A program made the position numbers and the translations under genes. Below are positions 45,368-54,294 of a DNA stretch of 64,000 bases, one piece after another. The notes under the pieces were generated by a model. The model was given only the letters and a program-made list of their open reading frames with translations, searched no databases and was not told the DNA's origin. How positions within the stretch are numbered: the stretch's first letter is position 1; each line of letters opens with the position of its first letter. The stretch comes from Iningainema tapete BLCC-T55 (lineage in GTDB: Bacteria; Cyanobacteriota; Cyanobacteriia; Cyanobacteriales; Nostocaceae). The stretch is taken from contig NZ_JACXAE010000063.1 in NCBI RefSeq assembly GCF_014698965.1, positions 54,788 through 118,787 of the forward strand, given 5' to 3'.

Positions 45368-45659
45368 GCAATGTCAACTTGCTGCACGAATAGTGACGAG
45401 GAGCTTTACGCTCTAATCCCATTATTTAGACTAAAATTCGGTTTTACCAGGTAATTTTTGCGGGAAATCTCTTAAAGAGTTGCTAAAGATAGAATTACTT
45501 TAAATTAAGCAATAGTGAAATACCCTAAGTTTAAATTTTTACTAATTTAAAGCATGAACAATCATTCATGTGTTATGTTAAAAATCTCAATTCCAAAAAC
45601 CTAAGTAAGCAAAGTTATACTTGCTTAGTACTTAGTAACAAATTATCAGGAGAAAAGTA
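45368..45659. promoter_or_regulatory. upstream region of metallothionein gene with SmtB-like operator candidates
   Basis: This 292-bp gap contains CATGAA-N6-TTCATG at 45553-45570, within a TGAACAATCATTCATG-type stretch resembling the 12-2-12 sites of SmtB/ArsR zinc repressors. A second inverted repeat TAAGCAA-N8-TTGCTTA lies at 45606-45627. AGGAGA at 45648-45653 is the ribosome site. Metal control is inferred from the site and the gene product. Confidence 0.5.
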
Positions 45660-45821
45660 ATGACAACAGTAAACCAAATGAAATGTGCTTGCGCTCCCTG
45701 CCTATGTATAGTGTCTCTTGAAGAAGCTATCAACAAGGACGGTCAGTATTACTGCTCAGAAGCATGTGCTGAAGGACACAAAACTCAAAAAGGTTGTGGT
45801 CACAAAGGTTGTGGCTGCTAA
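45660..45821 (+). CDS. smtA: bacterial metallothionein (SmtA/BmtA type)
   Basis: A 53-residue cysteine-rich protein that binds zinc and other soft metals in the cytosol. It has ten cysteines: the N-terminal KCACAPCLCIV cluster, YYCSEACAEGH in the middle (which fits the small zinc-finger fold) and the closing GCGHKGCGC. His in the latter two motifs are further ligands. Length, Cys spacing and the TVNQMKCACAPC start match cyanobacterial SmtA. A good AGGAGA ribosome site supports the ATG at 45660. No smtB gene is adjacent in this window. Confidence 0.93.
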   Translation: MTTVNQMKCACAPCLCIVSLEEAINKDGQYYCSEACAEGHKTQKGCGHKGCGC

Positions 45822-45825
45822 AGAG

Positions 45826-45894
45826 GAACAGAGGGAGTGGGGGAGAGAGGGAGAAATTGTCTCCCCTACTCCCCTACTCCCCTACTCCTCATCC
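45826..45894. terminator. purine-run/pyrimidine-run inverted repeat between smtA and hemL
   Basis: A GGGAGTGGGGGAGAG-type run pairs with CTCCCCTACTCCCC-type runs between convergent genes. It is probably both a dispersed repeat (the same kind occurs inside hppD) and a terminator. Confidence 0.5.
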
Positions 45895-45899
45895 AGTTA

Positions 45900-47198
45900 T
45901 TACAAACTAGACATTACATCTCGTGCAGCTTGTAATGTCTGGTCTATATCTGCCTCAGTGTGAGCCAAAGAAGAAAAACCAGCCTCGAACTGAGATGGTG
46001 CCAAGTAAACACCGCGTTCTAACATACCGCGATGAAACCTACCAAATTTACCTGTATCTGACTTTTTGGCATCTTCGTAATTATGAACTGGACCATTAGT
46101 GAAGAATAGACCAAACATTCCACTAATGTGACCTCCACAAGCTGCATGACCAGTTTCTTGCGCAATTTGCAGTAAACCATCTGTGAGCTTTTTGGTTATT
46201 TTATCCAAGTACTCGTAATTACCAGGCTTTTGCAGTAATTCCAGTGTCTTAATTCCTGCAGTCATCGCTAAAGGATTACCAGAAAGAGTACCTGCTTGAT
46301 ACATTGGACCTGCTGGGGCTACCATTGACATAATGTCCCTACGACCGCCATAAGCTCCTACAGGCAAACCACCACCAATAATTTTGCCCAAGGTAGTTAA
46401 ATCAGGAGTAATTCCAAATTTCTCTTGAGCGCCACCATAGGCGATGCGGAAACCCGTCATTACTTCATCAAACACTAATAATGCGCCATGTTCATGAGTA
46501 AGTTCGCGTAATCCTTCTAAAAAACCAGCATCAGGTGGAATAAATCCCGCATTGCCAACAACTGGTTCTAAAATTAAGCCAGCAATCTCATCGCGGTTCT
46601 CTTCAAATAAGGCTTTGACGGCTTCTAAGTCATTGAAGGGAGCAGTTAGGGTGTGATTAGTTGCTGATTTAGGCACACCTGGTGAGTCGGGTAAGCCGAG
46701 TGTTGCTACACCAGAACCAGCTTTGACAAGAAACATGTCAGCATGACCATGATAACATCCTTCAAATTTGATAATTTTGTCCCGTCCAGTAAAAGCTCTC
46801 ATGAGCCGCAGAACTGCCATGCAAGCTTCTGTGCCAGAGTTAACAAATCTTACCATTTCAATGCTGGGAACGGCATCAATCACCATTGCTGCCAGTACAT
46901 TTTCTAATACGCTAGGCGCTCCGAAACTGGTGCCTTTTTCCAAAGCTTCATGTAAAGAAGCAATTACTTCGGGATGAGCATGACCACAGATAGCTGGTCC
47001 CCAAGTGCCAACATAGTCGATATATTGGTTATTATCCACATCCCAAATATAAGCACCTTTAACGCGGTCAAACACAATCGGTTGTCCACCTACGGATTTG
47101 AAAGCGCGAACAGGTGAACTAACTCCACCTGGCATTAGGTTTTGGGCAGCAGCAAAGATTTCTTGTGATTTGGTCGTTTTAATTGTGGTATTTACCAA
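45900..47198 (-). CDS. hemL: glutamate-1-semialdehyde 2,1-aminomutase
   Basis: HemL makes 5-aminolevulinate, the precursor of all tetrapyrroles (heme, chlorophyll, bilins), using PLP or PMP. The 432-residue protein has the family start [26 protein letters not shown], the gating region [41 protein letters not shown], and the PLP-lysine in [19 protein letters not shown]. It ends [23 protein letters not shown] as expected. Another tetrapyrrole gene in the window is acsF at 62457, not linked in an operon. The start at 47198 is the first Met and fits family length. Confidence 0.97.
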   Translation of the reverse strand: MVNTTIKTTKSQEIFAAAQNLMPGGVSSPVRAFKSVGGQPIVFDRVKGAYIWDVDNNQYIDYVGTWGPAICGHAHPEVIASLHEALEKGTSFGAPSVLENVLAAMVIDAVPSIEMVRFVNSGTEACMAVLRLMRAFTGRDKIIKFEGCYHGHADMFLVKAGSGVATLGLPDSPGVPKSATNHTLTAPFNDLEAVKALFEENRDEIAGLILEPVVGNAGFIPPDAGFLEGLRELTHEHGALLVFDEVMTGFRIAYGGAQEKFGITPDLTTLGKIIGGGLPVGAYGGRRDIMSMVAPAGPMYQAGTLSGNPLAMTAGIKTLELLQKPGNYEYLDKITKKLTDGLLQIAQETGHAACGGHISGMFGLFFTNGPVHNYEDAKKSDTGKFGRFHRGMLERGVYLAPSQFEAGFSSLAHTEADIDQTLQAARDVMSSL

Positions 47199-47302
47199 GG
47201 TTCTCTCCTGTATGGTGATATAAAAGCTCTATCTTAGGATAGGGGAAAAATATAGTCGGAAATTTTATATTAGTAAATTAGCTGAACCAGAAAAATAACA
47301 AT

Positions 47303-47485
47303 ATGTTATATAAGTCAAACCAAGACTTGCCCCTAGAAATACGTAGTCGCTTTTCTGAGGCATATCAAGATATTTACCGAGCAGCTTTTAACTCGGCAAT
47401 CCATTGGTACGGTGAAGCACCAAAGGCTCACCGAGTCGCACTGAGCGCTCTGAAAATGCAGTCGGCAAGGCATGGAGTTTTCTAA
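47303..47485 (+). CDS. ChaB-family protein
   Basis: A 60-residue protein with the whole ChaB fold: YKSNQDLPLEIRSRFSEAYQDIYRAAFNSAIHWYGEAPKAHRVALSALK. ChaB was named for a link to cation transport in E. coli, but its role is not settled. The ATG at 47303 lies directly before the domain; no clear ribosome site. It is divergent from hemL and 108 bp before hisIE. A minus-strand reading frame over it is a shadow. Confidence 0.82.
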   Translation: MLYKSNQDLPLEIRSRFSEAYQDIYRAAFNSAIHWYGEAPKAHRVALSALKMQSARHGVF

Positions 47486-47593
47486 CAGAAGGGTTGAGTA
47501 GAAGAAATGAGTGGCAAATAAACATATCAACCGTTGTAATAACAATGATATTGTGAATAAAGGAGCAATTGTTGTTACAGCAGTGAAGTTGAT

Positions 47594-48244
47594 ATGTTTT
47601 CTGCAAAAGTGCATTCACAACACGACGCCATCCCAGTTGAGCAGATTCGCTACGATCAGCAGGGTCTTGTACCAGCAATTATCCAAGATTATTTGGATGG
47701 TGCGGTTTTAATGTTGGCATGGATGAATCGGGAATCACTCCAAAAAACTCTGGAAACAGGAGAAACTTGGTTCTGGAGTCGTTCCCGTAAAGAGTTTTGG
47801 CATAAGGGTGCAACATCAGGTCATATTCAAAAAGTGCGTAGTCTTCGTTATGACTGTGATAATGATGCTTTACTAATAGGAGTGGAGCAGATTGGAGATA
47901 TAGCTTGTCATACTGGTGAGCGTAGTTGTTTTCATCAAGTAGATGGGCAAATTGTTGCGCCGCCTGGAGATACTTTATCGCAGGTTTATGCGGTGATTCG
48001 CGATCGCCAAAGCAACCCAAATGAAGATTCATACACTTGCAAGTTGTTTGCAGGTGGTGATAATAAGATTTTGAAGAAGTTGGGTGAGGAAACTGCTGAG
48101 GTGGTGATGGCTTGTAAGGATGATGATAGTGAGGCGATCGCATCTGAGGTAGCGGATTTATTTTACCATACACTGGTAGCTTTGGCTCACCATAATGTTG
48201 ATGTTAAAGCAGTTTTTCGCAAGTTGCAGGAGAGAAGGAAGTAG
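47594..48244 (+). CDS. hisIE: bifunctional phosphoribosyl-AMP cyclohydrolase / phosphoribosyl-ATP diphosphatase
   Basis: Catalyses the second and third steps of histidine synthesis. The N-terminal HisI domain (about 15-115) has [38 protein letters not shown] with the zinc-site residues, [14 protein letters not shown] and the zinc Cys region [11 protein letters not shown]. The C-terminal HisE domain (about 120-216) has [31 protein letters not shown] and [20 protein letters not shown], the Mg-dependent pyrophosphatase fold. The fusion is the usual form in cyanobacteria. No other his gene is nearby. Confidence 0.96.
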   Translation: MFSAKVHSQHDAIPVEQIRYDQQGLVPAIIQDYLDGAVLMLAWMNRESLQKTLETGETWFWSRSRKEFWHKGATSGHIQKVRSLRYDCDNDALLIGVEQIGDIACHTGERSCFHQVDGQIVAPPGDTLSQVYAVIRDRQSNPNEDSYTCKLFAGGDNKILKKLGEETAEVVMACKDDDSEAIASEVADLFYHTLVALAHHNVDVKAVFRKLQERRK

Positions 48245-48348
48245 AATTAACACTATTGATGTGGTTGAGGTAAAGAAAATTTTCATTATTACATCATTAG
48301 GGATAAAATTAGAGAAAAGTTACTTACAATCTTTGCTGTGAGGAGTTA

Positions 48349-48600
48349 ATGATGAGTAAGTTTGCTAAATTTGCAGCATTATCCCTAACCTTTGGTTTAA
48401 TACTAGGTATAACGGAAGGCTTTACTTCATCAGTTCACGCACAAACTACGCCTACACCTAAACCTACAACTACCCCCACAACTAGAGCTACGTCTAAACC
48501 CACTACTAAGCCTAAGCCTACCACTACGCCTAGATCTGGAGCTAGTCCCAAACCGACAACTACACCTAAATCCACAGCTTCGCCTAAACCCACAAGTTGA
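48349..48600 (+). CDS. secreted Thr/Pro/Lys-rich repeat peptide
   Basis: An 83-residue protein with a Sec signal peptide (SKFAKFAALSLTFGLILGITEGFTSSVHAQ, cleavage after AHAQ-like site about residue 32). The mature part of about 50 residues is made almost only of Thr, Pro, Lys, Ser and Ala in TPKPTTTP-type repeats. Such sequences are extended and often glycosylated or cell-wall-associated. GAGGAG (48340-48345) precedes tandem ATGs at 48349 and 48352. No family could be assigned; low-complexity repeats limit inference. Confidence 0.7.
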   Translation: MMSKFAKFAALSLTFGLILGITEGFTSSVHAQTTPTPKPTTTPTTRATSKPTTKPKPTTTPRSGASPKPTTTPKSTASPKPTS

Positions 48601-48672
48601 TGTTGCACAGCGTAAGTTCCAGAAAATAATTAGGAATGGGCAAAGGGTTTGTTTATCTGATGAGACGATAAT

Positions 48673-48701
48673 GTAGAGACGTTCCGGCGGAACGTCTCTA
48701 C
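48673..48701. repeat. GTAGAGACG...CGTCTCTAC palindrome, copy 6
   Basis: A 29-bp inverted repeat with arms GTAGAGACGTTCC / GGAACGTCTCTAC around GGC. It lies between the secreted peptide gene and the convergent porin gene and may terminate transcription. Confidence 0.85.
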
Positions 48702-48718
48702 AAGGTTTTGGATAATTT

Positions 48719-50518
48719 TTAAAAGGTGAACGTGGTACGAAGTACACCTACAGTTGTGGTGTCATTTCTGGTGTCGCCTTCGGGGTTGAATAGGACAAAT
48801 GCTCCTGGAGTAATACTAATATTATCGTTGACTTTGAAGCGATAGTATGCTTCTAAATGGTAAGGAGTAGTTCTATCTACACCTGTTGGCGCAAGCTGAG
48901 CTACACCATCGGCATCAGTGCGATGTAGTGGCTGTCCAAAAAGAATCCCGGCATTGTTACCTCTTTGGAATAAATCTCTGAAGTGAATTCCTGCCATCCA
49001 ACTAGTGAAAGTGGTGGAAGCGTTTACACTACGAGGAGAAGCATTAACAAACATTGCCGCACCGTAGCCAGATAAAGCAACGTTTGGGGAGAGTCTCCAA
49101 GTTGCTGTAGCTCCGACAGAGTTAAGACTGACGGGTGTTCCTGCTGATACGCCAGCTAAAGCGCCGATGTCACTACTAGTTAAACCTGTACCCAGAATGT
49201 TAATTTCATGATAACTATTGGCGTAGTTTAAACCAATATCAATGGAATTGCTTGGTTTAAAGGTTACCTGTGCGGCAATGACGCTACTACCACCAAATAA
49301 GCCTCCTCCTAATGGTGTGGTAGAAACTCCAGGAATTGCTTCTGTAGAAGATTTTGTAGGAAGGTTAGCATTTACACTACCGTATAATGCTCTGAGATCT
49401 AGTTGCTTAGAAATGTTGAAAATAAAGCCTGCTGCTGATGCTAAACCAGCACCTGAAGTACCACCAGAGACGCGCACTACAGGGTTCAAACCAGCAAAGC
49501 GAGAAATTGCCTCTTGCCCTTCACCGTAAAAAGGTGTGATGACGGGAAAAGCGTCTGATACTTCTGCCGCAGTGCCAGCAAACAAAGTTAATTGTTTGGC
49601 AACAGGAAAAATGTAAAGCAGTTTGTAAAGCTCTACGCTATTGGCATTGCGTGGCGATAAAGTTTTCACATCGAGTCCGGGAAATTGAGGTTCAAAACCC
49701 ACACGAGCGCTACTAGCACTTAGTAGTGGTGAGGCTAATCCTAATGACTGTTGCAGGCTGCCACTTCCATCTACACCACCTAAGAAGTTATGAGATTGCA
49801 AGCCAGTAATTAATAAGTCTTTGCCTGTAAAGCTGGTGTTGAGATTTAACCGTACTCTGTTGGTAAGGATAATATTGGGATCTTCTCTACCAGGAGCTCC
49901 TCCTGTTGCACCAATGGCGGCAAAAATTACTTCTCCGTTGAGTTTGGTAGTGGTGGAAAATTGGTTTGCTTCGATTTGTGCTGCTTTTGCTTCTACAACG
50001 TCTACTCTTCCTCGTAAAGTTGCTAGTTCAGCAGCAAATTGTTCTTGTAAATTTTGCAAGGTGATTAAATCTTCTTTTCTCACCAAATCGGCTGTTGCTG
50101 TAGCAATTAGTTCGTTAACACGATCAAGGCAAGCATTTAAACCAGCGGCAAATTCGTAGCGAGTTAAAGCACGATTGCCGCGATAAGTACCATTTGGATA
50201 TCCAGCAATACAACCGTAGCGCTCAACTAGAGATTGCAATGCTTGAAAAGCCCAGTCTGTAGGTTGAACATCAGATAGTTGGGATACAGATGTTACTTGT
50301 TCAATTGTGTCTGATGCTGTTTGATTTGTAGAGGTTGAGTTAGTTTGAGATATATCTAAATTAGCTATATATGAATCTTTTTGCTGCTGTTTTAAATTAA
50401 TTAAATCTTCAACATTACTATGAGTTGAAGTTGTGGAAACTTGCGCTTGTACAGGTAATTCGGCAAGTAAGCATAGAAAACTTACTCCACCAACAGCAGC
50501 TAGTAGAAGTTTTTTCAC
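48719..50518 (-). CDS. cyanobacterial outer-membrane porin with SLH domain (iron-uptake porin type)
   Basis: A 599-residue protein with a signal peptide (KKLLLAAVGGVSFLCLLAELPVQAQ). Residues about 78-135 form an SLH domain (SDVQPTDWAFQALQSLVERYGCIAGYPNGTYRGNRALTRYEFAAGLNACLDRV) that anchors to peptidoglycan-linked polymer. A coiled coil follows (LQEQFAAELATLRGRVDVVEAKA), then a roughly 400-residue beta-barrel rich in alternating hydrophobics. It ends in VGVLRTTFTF, with the terminal aromatic residue typical of outer-membrane barrels. Members are the main cyanobacterial porins (SomA type); permeation of inorganic ions including iron is the proposed role. Confidence 0.92.
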   Translation of the reverse strand: MKKLLLAAVGGVSFLCLLAELPVQAQVSTTSTHSNVEDLINLKQQQKDSYIANLDISQTNSTSTNQTASDTIEQVTSVSQLSDVQPTDWAFQALQSLVERYGCIAGYPNGTYRGNRALTRYEFAAGLNACLDRVNELIATATADLVRKEDLITLQNLQEQFAAELATLRGRVDVVEAKAAQIEANQFSTTTKLNGEVIFAAIGATGGAPGREDPNIILTNRVRLNLNTSFTGKDLLITGLQSHNFLGGVDGSGSLQQSLGLASPLLSASSARVGFEPQFPGLDVKTLSPRNANSVELYKLLYIFPVAKQLTLFAGTAAEVSDAFPVITPFYGEGQEAISRFAGLNPVVRVSGGTSGAGLASAAGFIFNISKQLDLRALYGSVNANLPTKSSTEAIPGVSTTPLGGGLFGGSSVIAAQVTFKPSNSIDIGLNYANSYHEINILGTGLTSSDIGALAGVSAGTPVSLNSVGATATWRLSPNVALSGYGAAMFVNASPRSVNASTTFTSWMAGIHFRDLFQRGNNAGILFGQPLHRTDADGVAQLAPTGVDRTTPYHLEAYYRFKVNDNISITPGAFVLFNPEGDTRNDTTTVGVLRTTFTF

Positions 50519-50684
50519 TTGAAATCCTCACACTAATTTTATCGGTCAAGTGGGTTTATTTTGAACCCCAATACTCAACCTAAAAACTAAATTTTTTCTA
50601 AAGTCTAAATATTATAATAAGCTTAAATATGGTCACAAATGAACATAAACTTTCATTAAAGATTTTTATAATTAAGATAAAATA

Positions 50685-51944
50685 TTAATGCCTGTGAGAT
50701 AGCATCCCGTTGAGATATTGCAAAATAGCAATGGTGACGATGACGCTCAAGGACAAACCTAGCCAAAAGCTGTCTACTACTATTGTTGGTTGATCTAATG
50801 CCCAACCACCTAATGTTGGACCGATAAAATAACCTACTGCCCAACATAAGGAATTCATGGAGAAGTATACACCACGTTGGGATTGTGGCGCAATTTCTGT
50901 GATGAGGGCGGAGGCAGAAGGTGCGTAGGAAACAACGGCGATGCTAAATACTCCTAAGGCTGTAGTTGCCCAAAATAAAGGAATTGATGTAACGCCTGTC
51001 AACCAAATCAAGCTAAAACCAATTGCCCAGAGTAGCGCAGAAACGCTGAGTGCTTGGGGATGATTTAAGCGTCTTCCCAGACTTGCTACTGGTAATTGTG
51101 TCACAATGGCGATCGCCAGATGCCATGCAAACAATGCGCTGATTGTACTGGCGGCAAATCCTTGGACTGTTTCAACTACGACAAAGTTTTTGAAGTATAT
51201 CGGTAAAGTACTATGTAGTTGAGCGTTATAAGTCGTAAATATAATATTTACTAATACAAAAACTATTAAGCGCTGATCTCGTAAAGCTTCTATCCAAGCG
51301 CTTCTTTGCTGTTTCTTAGCTGATGAAACCTTTTGTGATTGATAGTTTTCTCTTATTCCTATATAAACAACAACAAAAAACACTAGGAAGGAGATGCCAT
51401 CAATAATAAACAATGTACGATAACTTCCTGTTGTCGTCACTAAAATGCCTGCCAACAAAATCCCCAACCCCATACCAAAGTTATCGGCTAATCTAGTTAG
51501 GGCAAATGCTTCACGAATATTTTCATTCTTGGTTTGGTCAGCTACCACAGCTTCTGTTGCAGGCCAATACAAACCTGTACCTAAACCAGTTATTAAATTA
51601 CCCACAACTAGAGTAGCAAAATTATTACTGCCTGCCAAGACAAAAGAACCAATTGCCGCAATTGTCAAAGAAAGTAACAAAGTGTTACGACGACCAATAT
51701 GTGGTGAATCGGAAAAAGAGCCGCCTAATATCCGTCCCACAATACCGGAAACGGAAGCACTACCTAAGGCAAAACCAACAGCAGTTGTAGACAGCCCTAC
51801 TTGATTGACGAAAAAAATTGGGGCGTAAAACAATGTAAAGCCAGTGCCAAACTCACAAAGAAACCTGCCTAAAGCTAAAATCCACACCTGGGGACTAAGT
51901 TGGAATAACCACGCAGGTAACCGGGGTATGTGGGAAAATTTCAT
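50685..51944 (-). CDS. MFS transporter
   Basis: A 419-residue major facilitator with 12 predicted helices. Signature loops are GRILGGSFSDSPHIGRRNTLLLS (loop 2-3) and QLPVASLGRRLNHPQALSVSALLWAIG in the second half. The middle loop is basic (RENYQSQKVSSAKKQQRSAW). The start MKFSHIPRLPAWLFQLSPQVWILALGRFLCEFG fits the DHA1-type efflux group. A TGATAATCATT motif 46 bp upstream hints at Fur control, which would link it to iron or siderophore efflux; this is weak evidence. Confidence 0.85.
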   Translation of the reverse strand: MKFSHIPRLPAWLFQLSPQVWILALGRFLCEFGTGFTLFYAPIFFVNQVGLSTTAVGFALGSASVSGIVGRILGGSFSDSPHIGRRNTLLLSLTIAAIGSFVLAGSNNFATLVVGNLITGLGTGLYWPATEAVVADQTKNENIREAFALTRLADNFGMGLGILLAGILVTTTGSYRTLFIIDGISFLVFFVVVYIGIRENYQSQKVSSAKKQQRSAWIEALRDQRLIVFVLVNIIFTTYNAQLHSTLPIYFKNFVVVETVQGFAASTISALFAWHLAIAIVTQLPVASLGRRLNHPQALSVSALLWAIGFSLIWLTGVTSIPLFWATTALGVFSIAVVSYAPSASALITEIAPQSQRGVYFSMNSLCWAVGYFIGPTLGGWALDQPTIVVDSFWLGLSLSVIVTIAILQYLNGMLSHRH

Positions 51945-51989
51945 TACTTACCTGTTTATGCCTTTATACAATACCCCATAGTTCACACT

Positions 51990-52000
51990 TGATAATCATT
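51990..52000. promoter_or_regulatory. partial Fur-box-like motif
   Basis: TGATAATCATT, 46 bp upstream of the MFS gene start, matches 7-1-3 of the TGATAAT-N-ATTATCA Fur pattern. The right half is incomplete. Confidence 0.25.
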
Positions 52001-52051
52001 CGGTAGTTAGAGTACATTCACAAATTTTAATCTTTTTGTAATTCTTATTAT

Positions 52052-52113
52052 TGTGGAAAATTTTCCTCATTGATTTCACAGTGTTTCCACAGGTACTCTC
52101 CTAGTTTTCCACA
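52052..52113. promoter_or_regulatory. cluster of three DnaA-box-like sites
   Basis: TGTGGAAAA (52052-52060, minus orientation), GTTTCCACA (52083-52091) and TTTTCCACA (52105-52113) match the cyanobacterial DnaA box TTTTCCACA exactly twice and with one change once, in 62 bp. An AT-rich stretch follows at about 52190-52230. The genes around are not dnaA or dnaN. Confidence 0.45.
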
Positions 52114-52476
52114 GGTCTTTGACGATGCGATCAGCTATTGCAGTTTTACTGGGGATTTTCGGGTACTGATAGTACAGAGCGAAAATAACTGAACTTATGT
52201 TAAGTTATTTTACAATAATATAGGTAAAACCCTGATTATTACGTAGATGTTGAGTTTCGAGAAAGTGCTGCTTAACATTTCGCAGCATTGACAACCATAC
52301 CCCCTTTTGCTGCACAATGGTTCGGCTTGCTTTTATAGTCGGCTAAGCAGATGTGTAAAGTTACTTCAATTGCGATCGCCTTTGGGCGTGCAAAGCCAGA
52401 ACTCTATCACTGCTGTTTTACTGTCGTTATCAGTAAGATTTCCTATTTGATACAGCTCTCAAAGGAGAAAAACCTC

Positions 52477-52674
52477 ATGAAAGCAACGGTAAGTATATTT
52501 ACAGAAATTCCCGAAACACTTCACGAATCGTTGAAGAACTACTTAGATCACCATCCTGATTGGGATGAAAATCGAGTACTTACAGCAGCGTTGTCACTAT
52601 TTTTACTGCAAAATGGTGAAAGCGATCGCCGCGCTGCTCGTGTTTATTTGGAAACACTGTTTCAGCATAGCTAA
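52477..52674 (+). CDS. DUF2811 family protein
   Basis: A 65-residue protein matching the small cyanobacterial DUF2811 family (VSIFTEIPETLHESLKNYLDHHPDWDENRVLTAALSLFLLQNG...ARVYLETLF). The helix pattern resembles a ribbon-helix-helix-like DNA-binding or antitoxin-type fold, but function is unknown. AAAGGAG at 52461-52467 fixes the start at ATG 52477; the upstream ATG at 52351 would add 42 residues that look noncoding. It is convergent with the response regulator gene. Confidence 0.8.
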   Translation: MKATVSIFTEIPETLHESLKNYLDHHPDWDENRVLTAALSLFLLQNGESDRRAARVYLETLFQHS

Positions 52675-52691
52675 AGATATTTAGATATAAC

Positions 52692-52763
52692 ACTAAATAA
52701 TTTACCCGCCATTTTTCCGTATCTGCGCACAGAATAGGAATCGTGACGGGCAAGTAATTTAGT
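52692..52763. terminator. long inverted repeat between convergent genes
   Basis: ACTAAATAATTTACCCGCC (52692-52710) and its near complement ending AGTAATTTAGT (52745-52763) form a 19-bp imperfect stem. It lies between the DUF2811 gene and the response regulator gene. Confidence 0.6.
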
Positions 52764-52766
52764 AAA

Positions 52767-53486
52767 TTAAAGAGATTTTTCCGACTGCTGACCTTGAGTA
52801 GGACATTCAAACTTATACCCTACGCCACGTACAGTTTGGATTAAAGCTGGCTGACTAGCATCGGCTTCAATCTTCTTGCGAATTTGACCAATATGTACGT
52901 CTACAACCCGTTGATCTCCAACATACTCATAGTCCCATACCTCTTGGATTAGTTCAGCGCGTCGCCAAACTCGACCCGGATGGCTAGCTAAAAAATGCAA
53001 TAAGTCAAATTCCAAGGCAGTTAGAAGTATCGGTTGATTATTAAGTGTCACCTCCCGCCGCACCGGGTCGATCATGAGCTTTTCAAAAATCAAGCGTTTT
53101 TGTTCTGCCGTAGTTACGACTCGCTGACGCCTTAATATAGCTGCGACTCTGACTTCTAGTTCTCCTAGCCCAAAAGGCTTGGTGAGATAGTCATCTGCAC
53201 CTTTAGAAAAACCACGAATCTTGTCAGCTTCATCTGCACGGCTAGTCAGCATTAGCACAAACACACCATTACGGCTTTGCATCTCTTGGCAGAGGTTAAA
53301 CCCAATTACGTCTGGTAAATTGACGTCTAAAATTACCAAGTCGGGATTGAATTGCTCAAACAGAGCTAGGGCGGTCTTACCGTCTTCGGCAGCCTCCACT
53401 TGATAATTCTGCTTGATTAGAAAGCGTTGAATTAAATTCCGGACCGCAGGGTCGTCGTCAACTACAAGAATCTTGGCAGGAGCCAT
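52767..53486 (-). CDS. OmpR/PhoB-family response regulator
   Basis: A response regulator of about 239 residues. The receiver has the acidic pair in ILVVDDDPAVRN, phospho-Asp in LVILDVNLPDVIG, Thr in FVLMLTSRADEADK and Lys in DDYLTKPFGLGEL. The output domain is a winged helix (LTALEFDLLHFLASHPGRVWRRAELIQEVWDYEYVGDQRVVDVHIGQIRKKIE...IQTVRGVGYKF). ATG at 53486 (MAPAKILVVDDD) is preferred to the one at 53504. It is an orphan with no kinase nearby. The sequence is not RpaA or RpaB; I could not assign a named cyanobacterial regulator. Confidence 0.9.
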   Translation of the reverse strand: MAPAKILVVDDDPAVRNLIQRFLIKQNYQVEAAEDGKTALALFEQFNPDLVILDVNLPDVIGFNLCQEMQSRNGVFVLMLTSRADEADKIRGFSKGADDYLTKPFGLGELEVRVAAILRRQRVVTTAEQKRLIFEKLMIDPVRREVTLNNQPILLTALEFDLLHFLASHPGRVWRRAELIQEVWDYEYVGDQRVVDVHIGQIRKKIEADASQPALIQTVRGVGYKFECPTQGQQSEKSL

Positions 53487-54294
53487 GACCATCACTTTGC
53501 ACAAAAATTCATAAGATTAACAGGTGGTGTTGCGTGAATTACGCAATCTCCACTTTGGAGACAATAAGAAACTACAAGGCTAAGGTACTATTTCCCTGAA
53601 TATATCCAAATATAGTGTAATCAGGATTATTGTCAATTAGAGAGCCAATATTTTGGTAATATGTGCCAAAAACTCAGTTGTGTTCTTTAATTGTCAACCT
53701 TAGTAATGTCTAGTAATGTAGATGCTGTACCCTTAGCCGTTACAATTGGGTAAACTGAGCGTCGGCGCGTCTAAGTTGCATAACTGTATATTTTGGTCGT
53801 AAAGTGTTGACCTTGAATAGTCAAGACTTTATAGCCCAACCCTTGTTAAGAAGCAAGTTAAATGCACACGCAGCTTAGTAAAGTTGATTTTCCCAGTTGC
53901 CTGTAAATTTAAAACTTTTTAATTTTAAATCGATCTGCGGCTTTATGGCACAGAATATAACAAAGCAATTTTTCTCATCTAGCTTAAGGCACTGTAAATT
54001 GCCAAATCTGAAACAAACAAGATAATTTTTTCATAGACAATGCCTTTTAGGTATTTTTCTCTTAAATTCTAGAGTAAAGCCCCAAATTATGAACGACATG
54101 AGGGGATACACTGAGTTATGGCAATATGTTAAAGTGACTATAGTCAAAATTACTCGGTAAATTAAGCCTCGCTGTGGTAATATGCAGTTATGATCTAAAT
54201 ATCGACCGAAATATTGGTTCGAGCAAAATAAAAATTAAATTTATTTCGTAAACATACATATTGCCGCCTGTTGAGGCTATAGTTATCAACTCCC
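53487..54294. other. long gene-free divergent region
   Basis: About 800 bp between divergent genes (response regulator and CPP1-like gene), AT-rich, with no credible ORF, tRNA or known repeat. It presumably holds both promoters and may hide a small RNA or a small protein gene; nothing specific can be supported. Confidence 0.5.

Noticed and set aside
45718..45963. 81-codon ORF overlapping the metallothionein gene
   Set aside because: The metallothionein frame has the ribosome site and the conserved cysteines; this ORF is a shadow running into repeat DNA.
47388..47678. Minus-strand ORFs over the ChaB gene and hisIE start
   Set aside because: The plus-strand ChaB and HisIE products match known families; the opposite frames do not.
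52351..52476. Upstream ATG for the DUF2811 protein
   Set aside because: AAAGGAG directly precedes the ATG at 52477, and the family begins there.
52767..53486. Assignment of the response regulator as RpaA or RpaB
   Set aside because: The receiver and output sequences differ clearly from the patterns I know for both; only the OmpR/PhoB class is supported.
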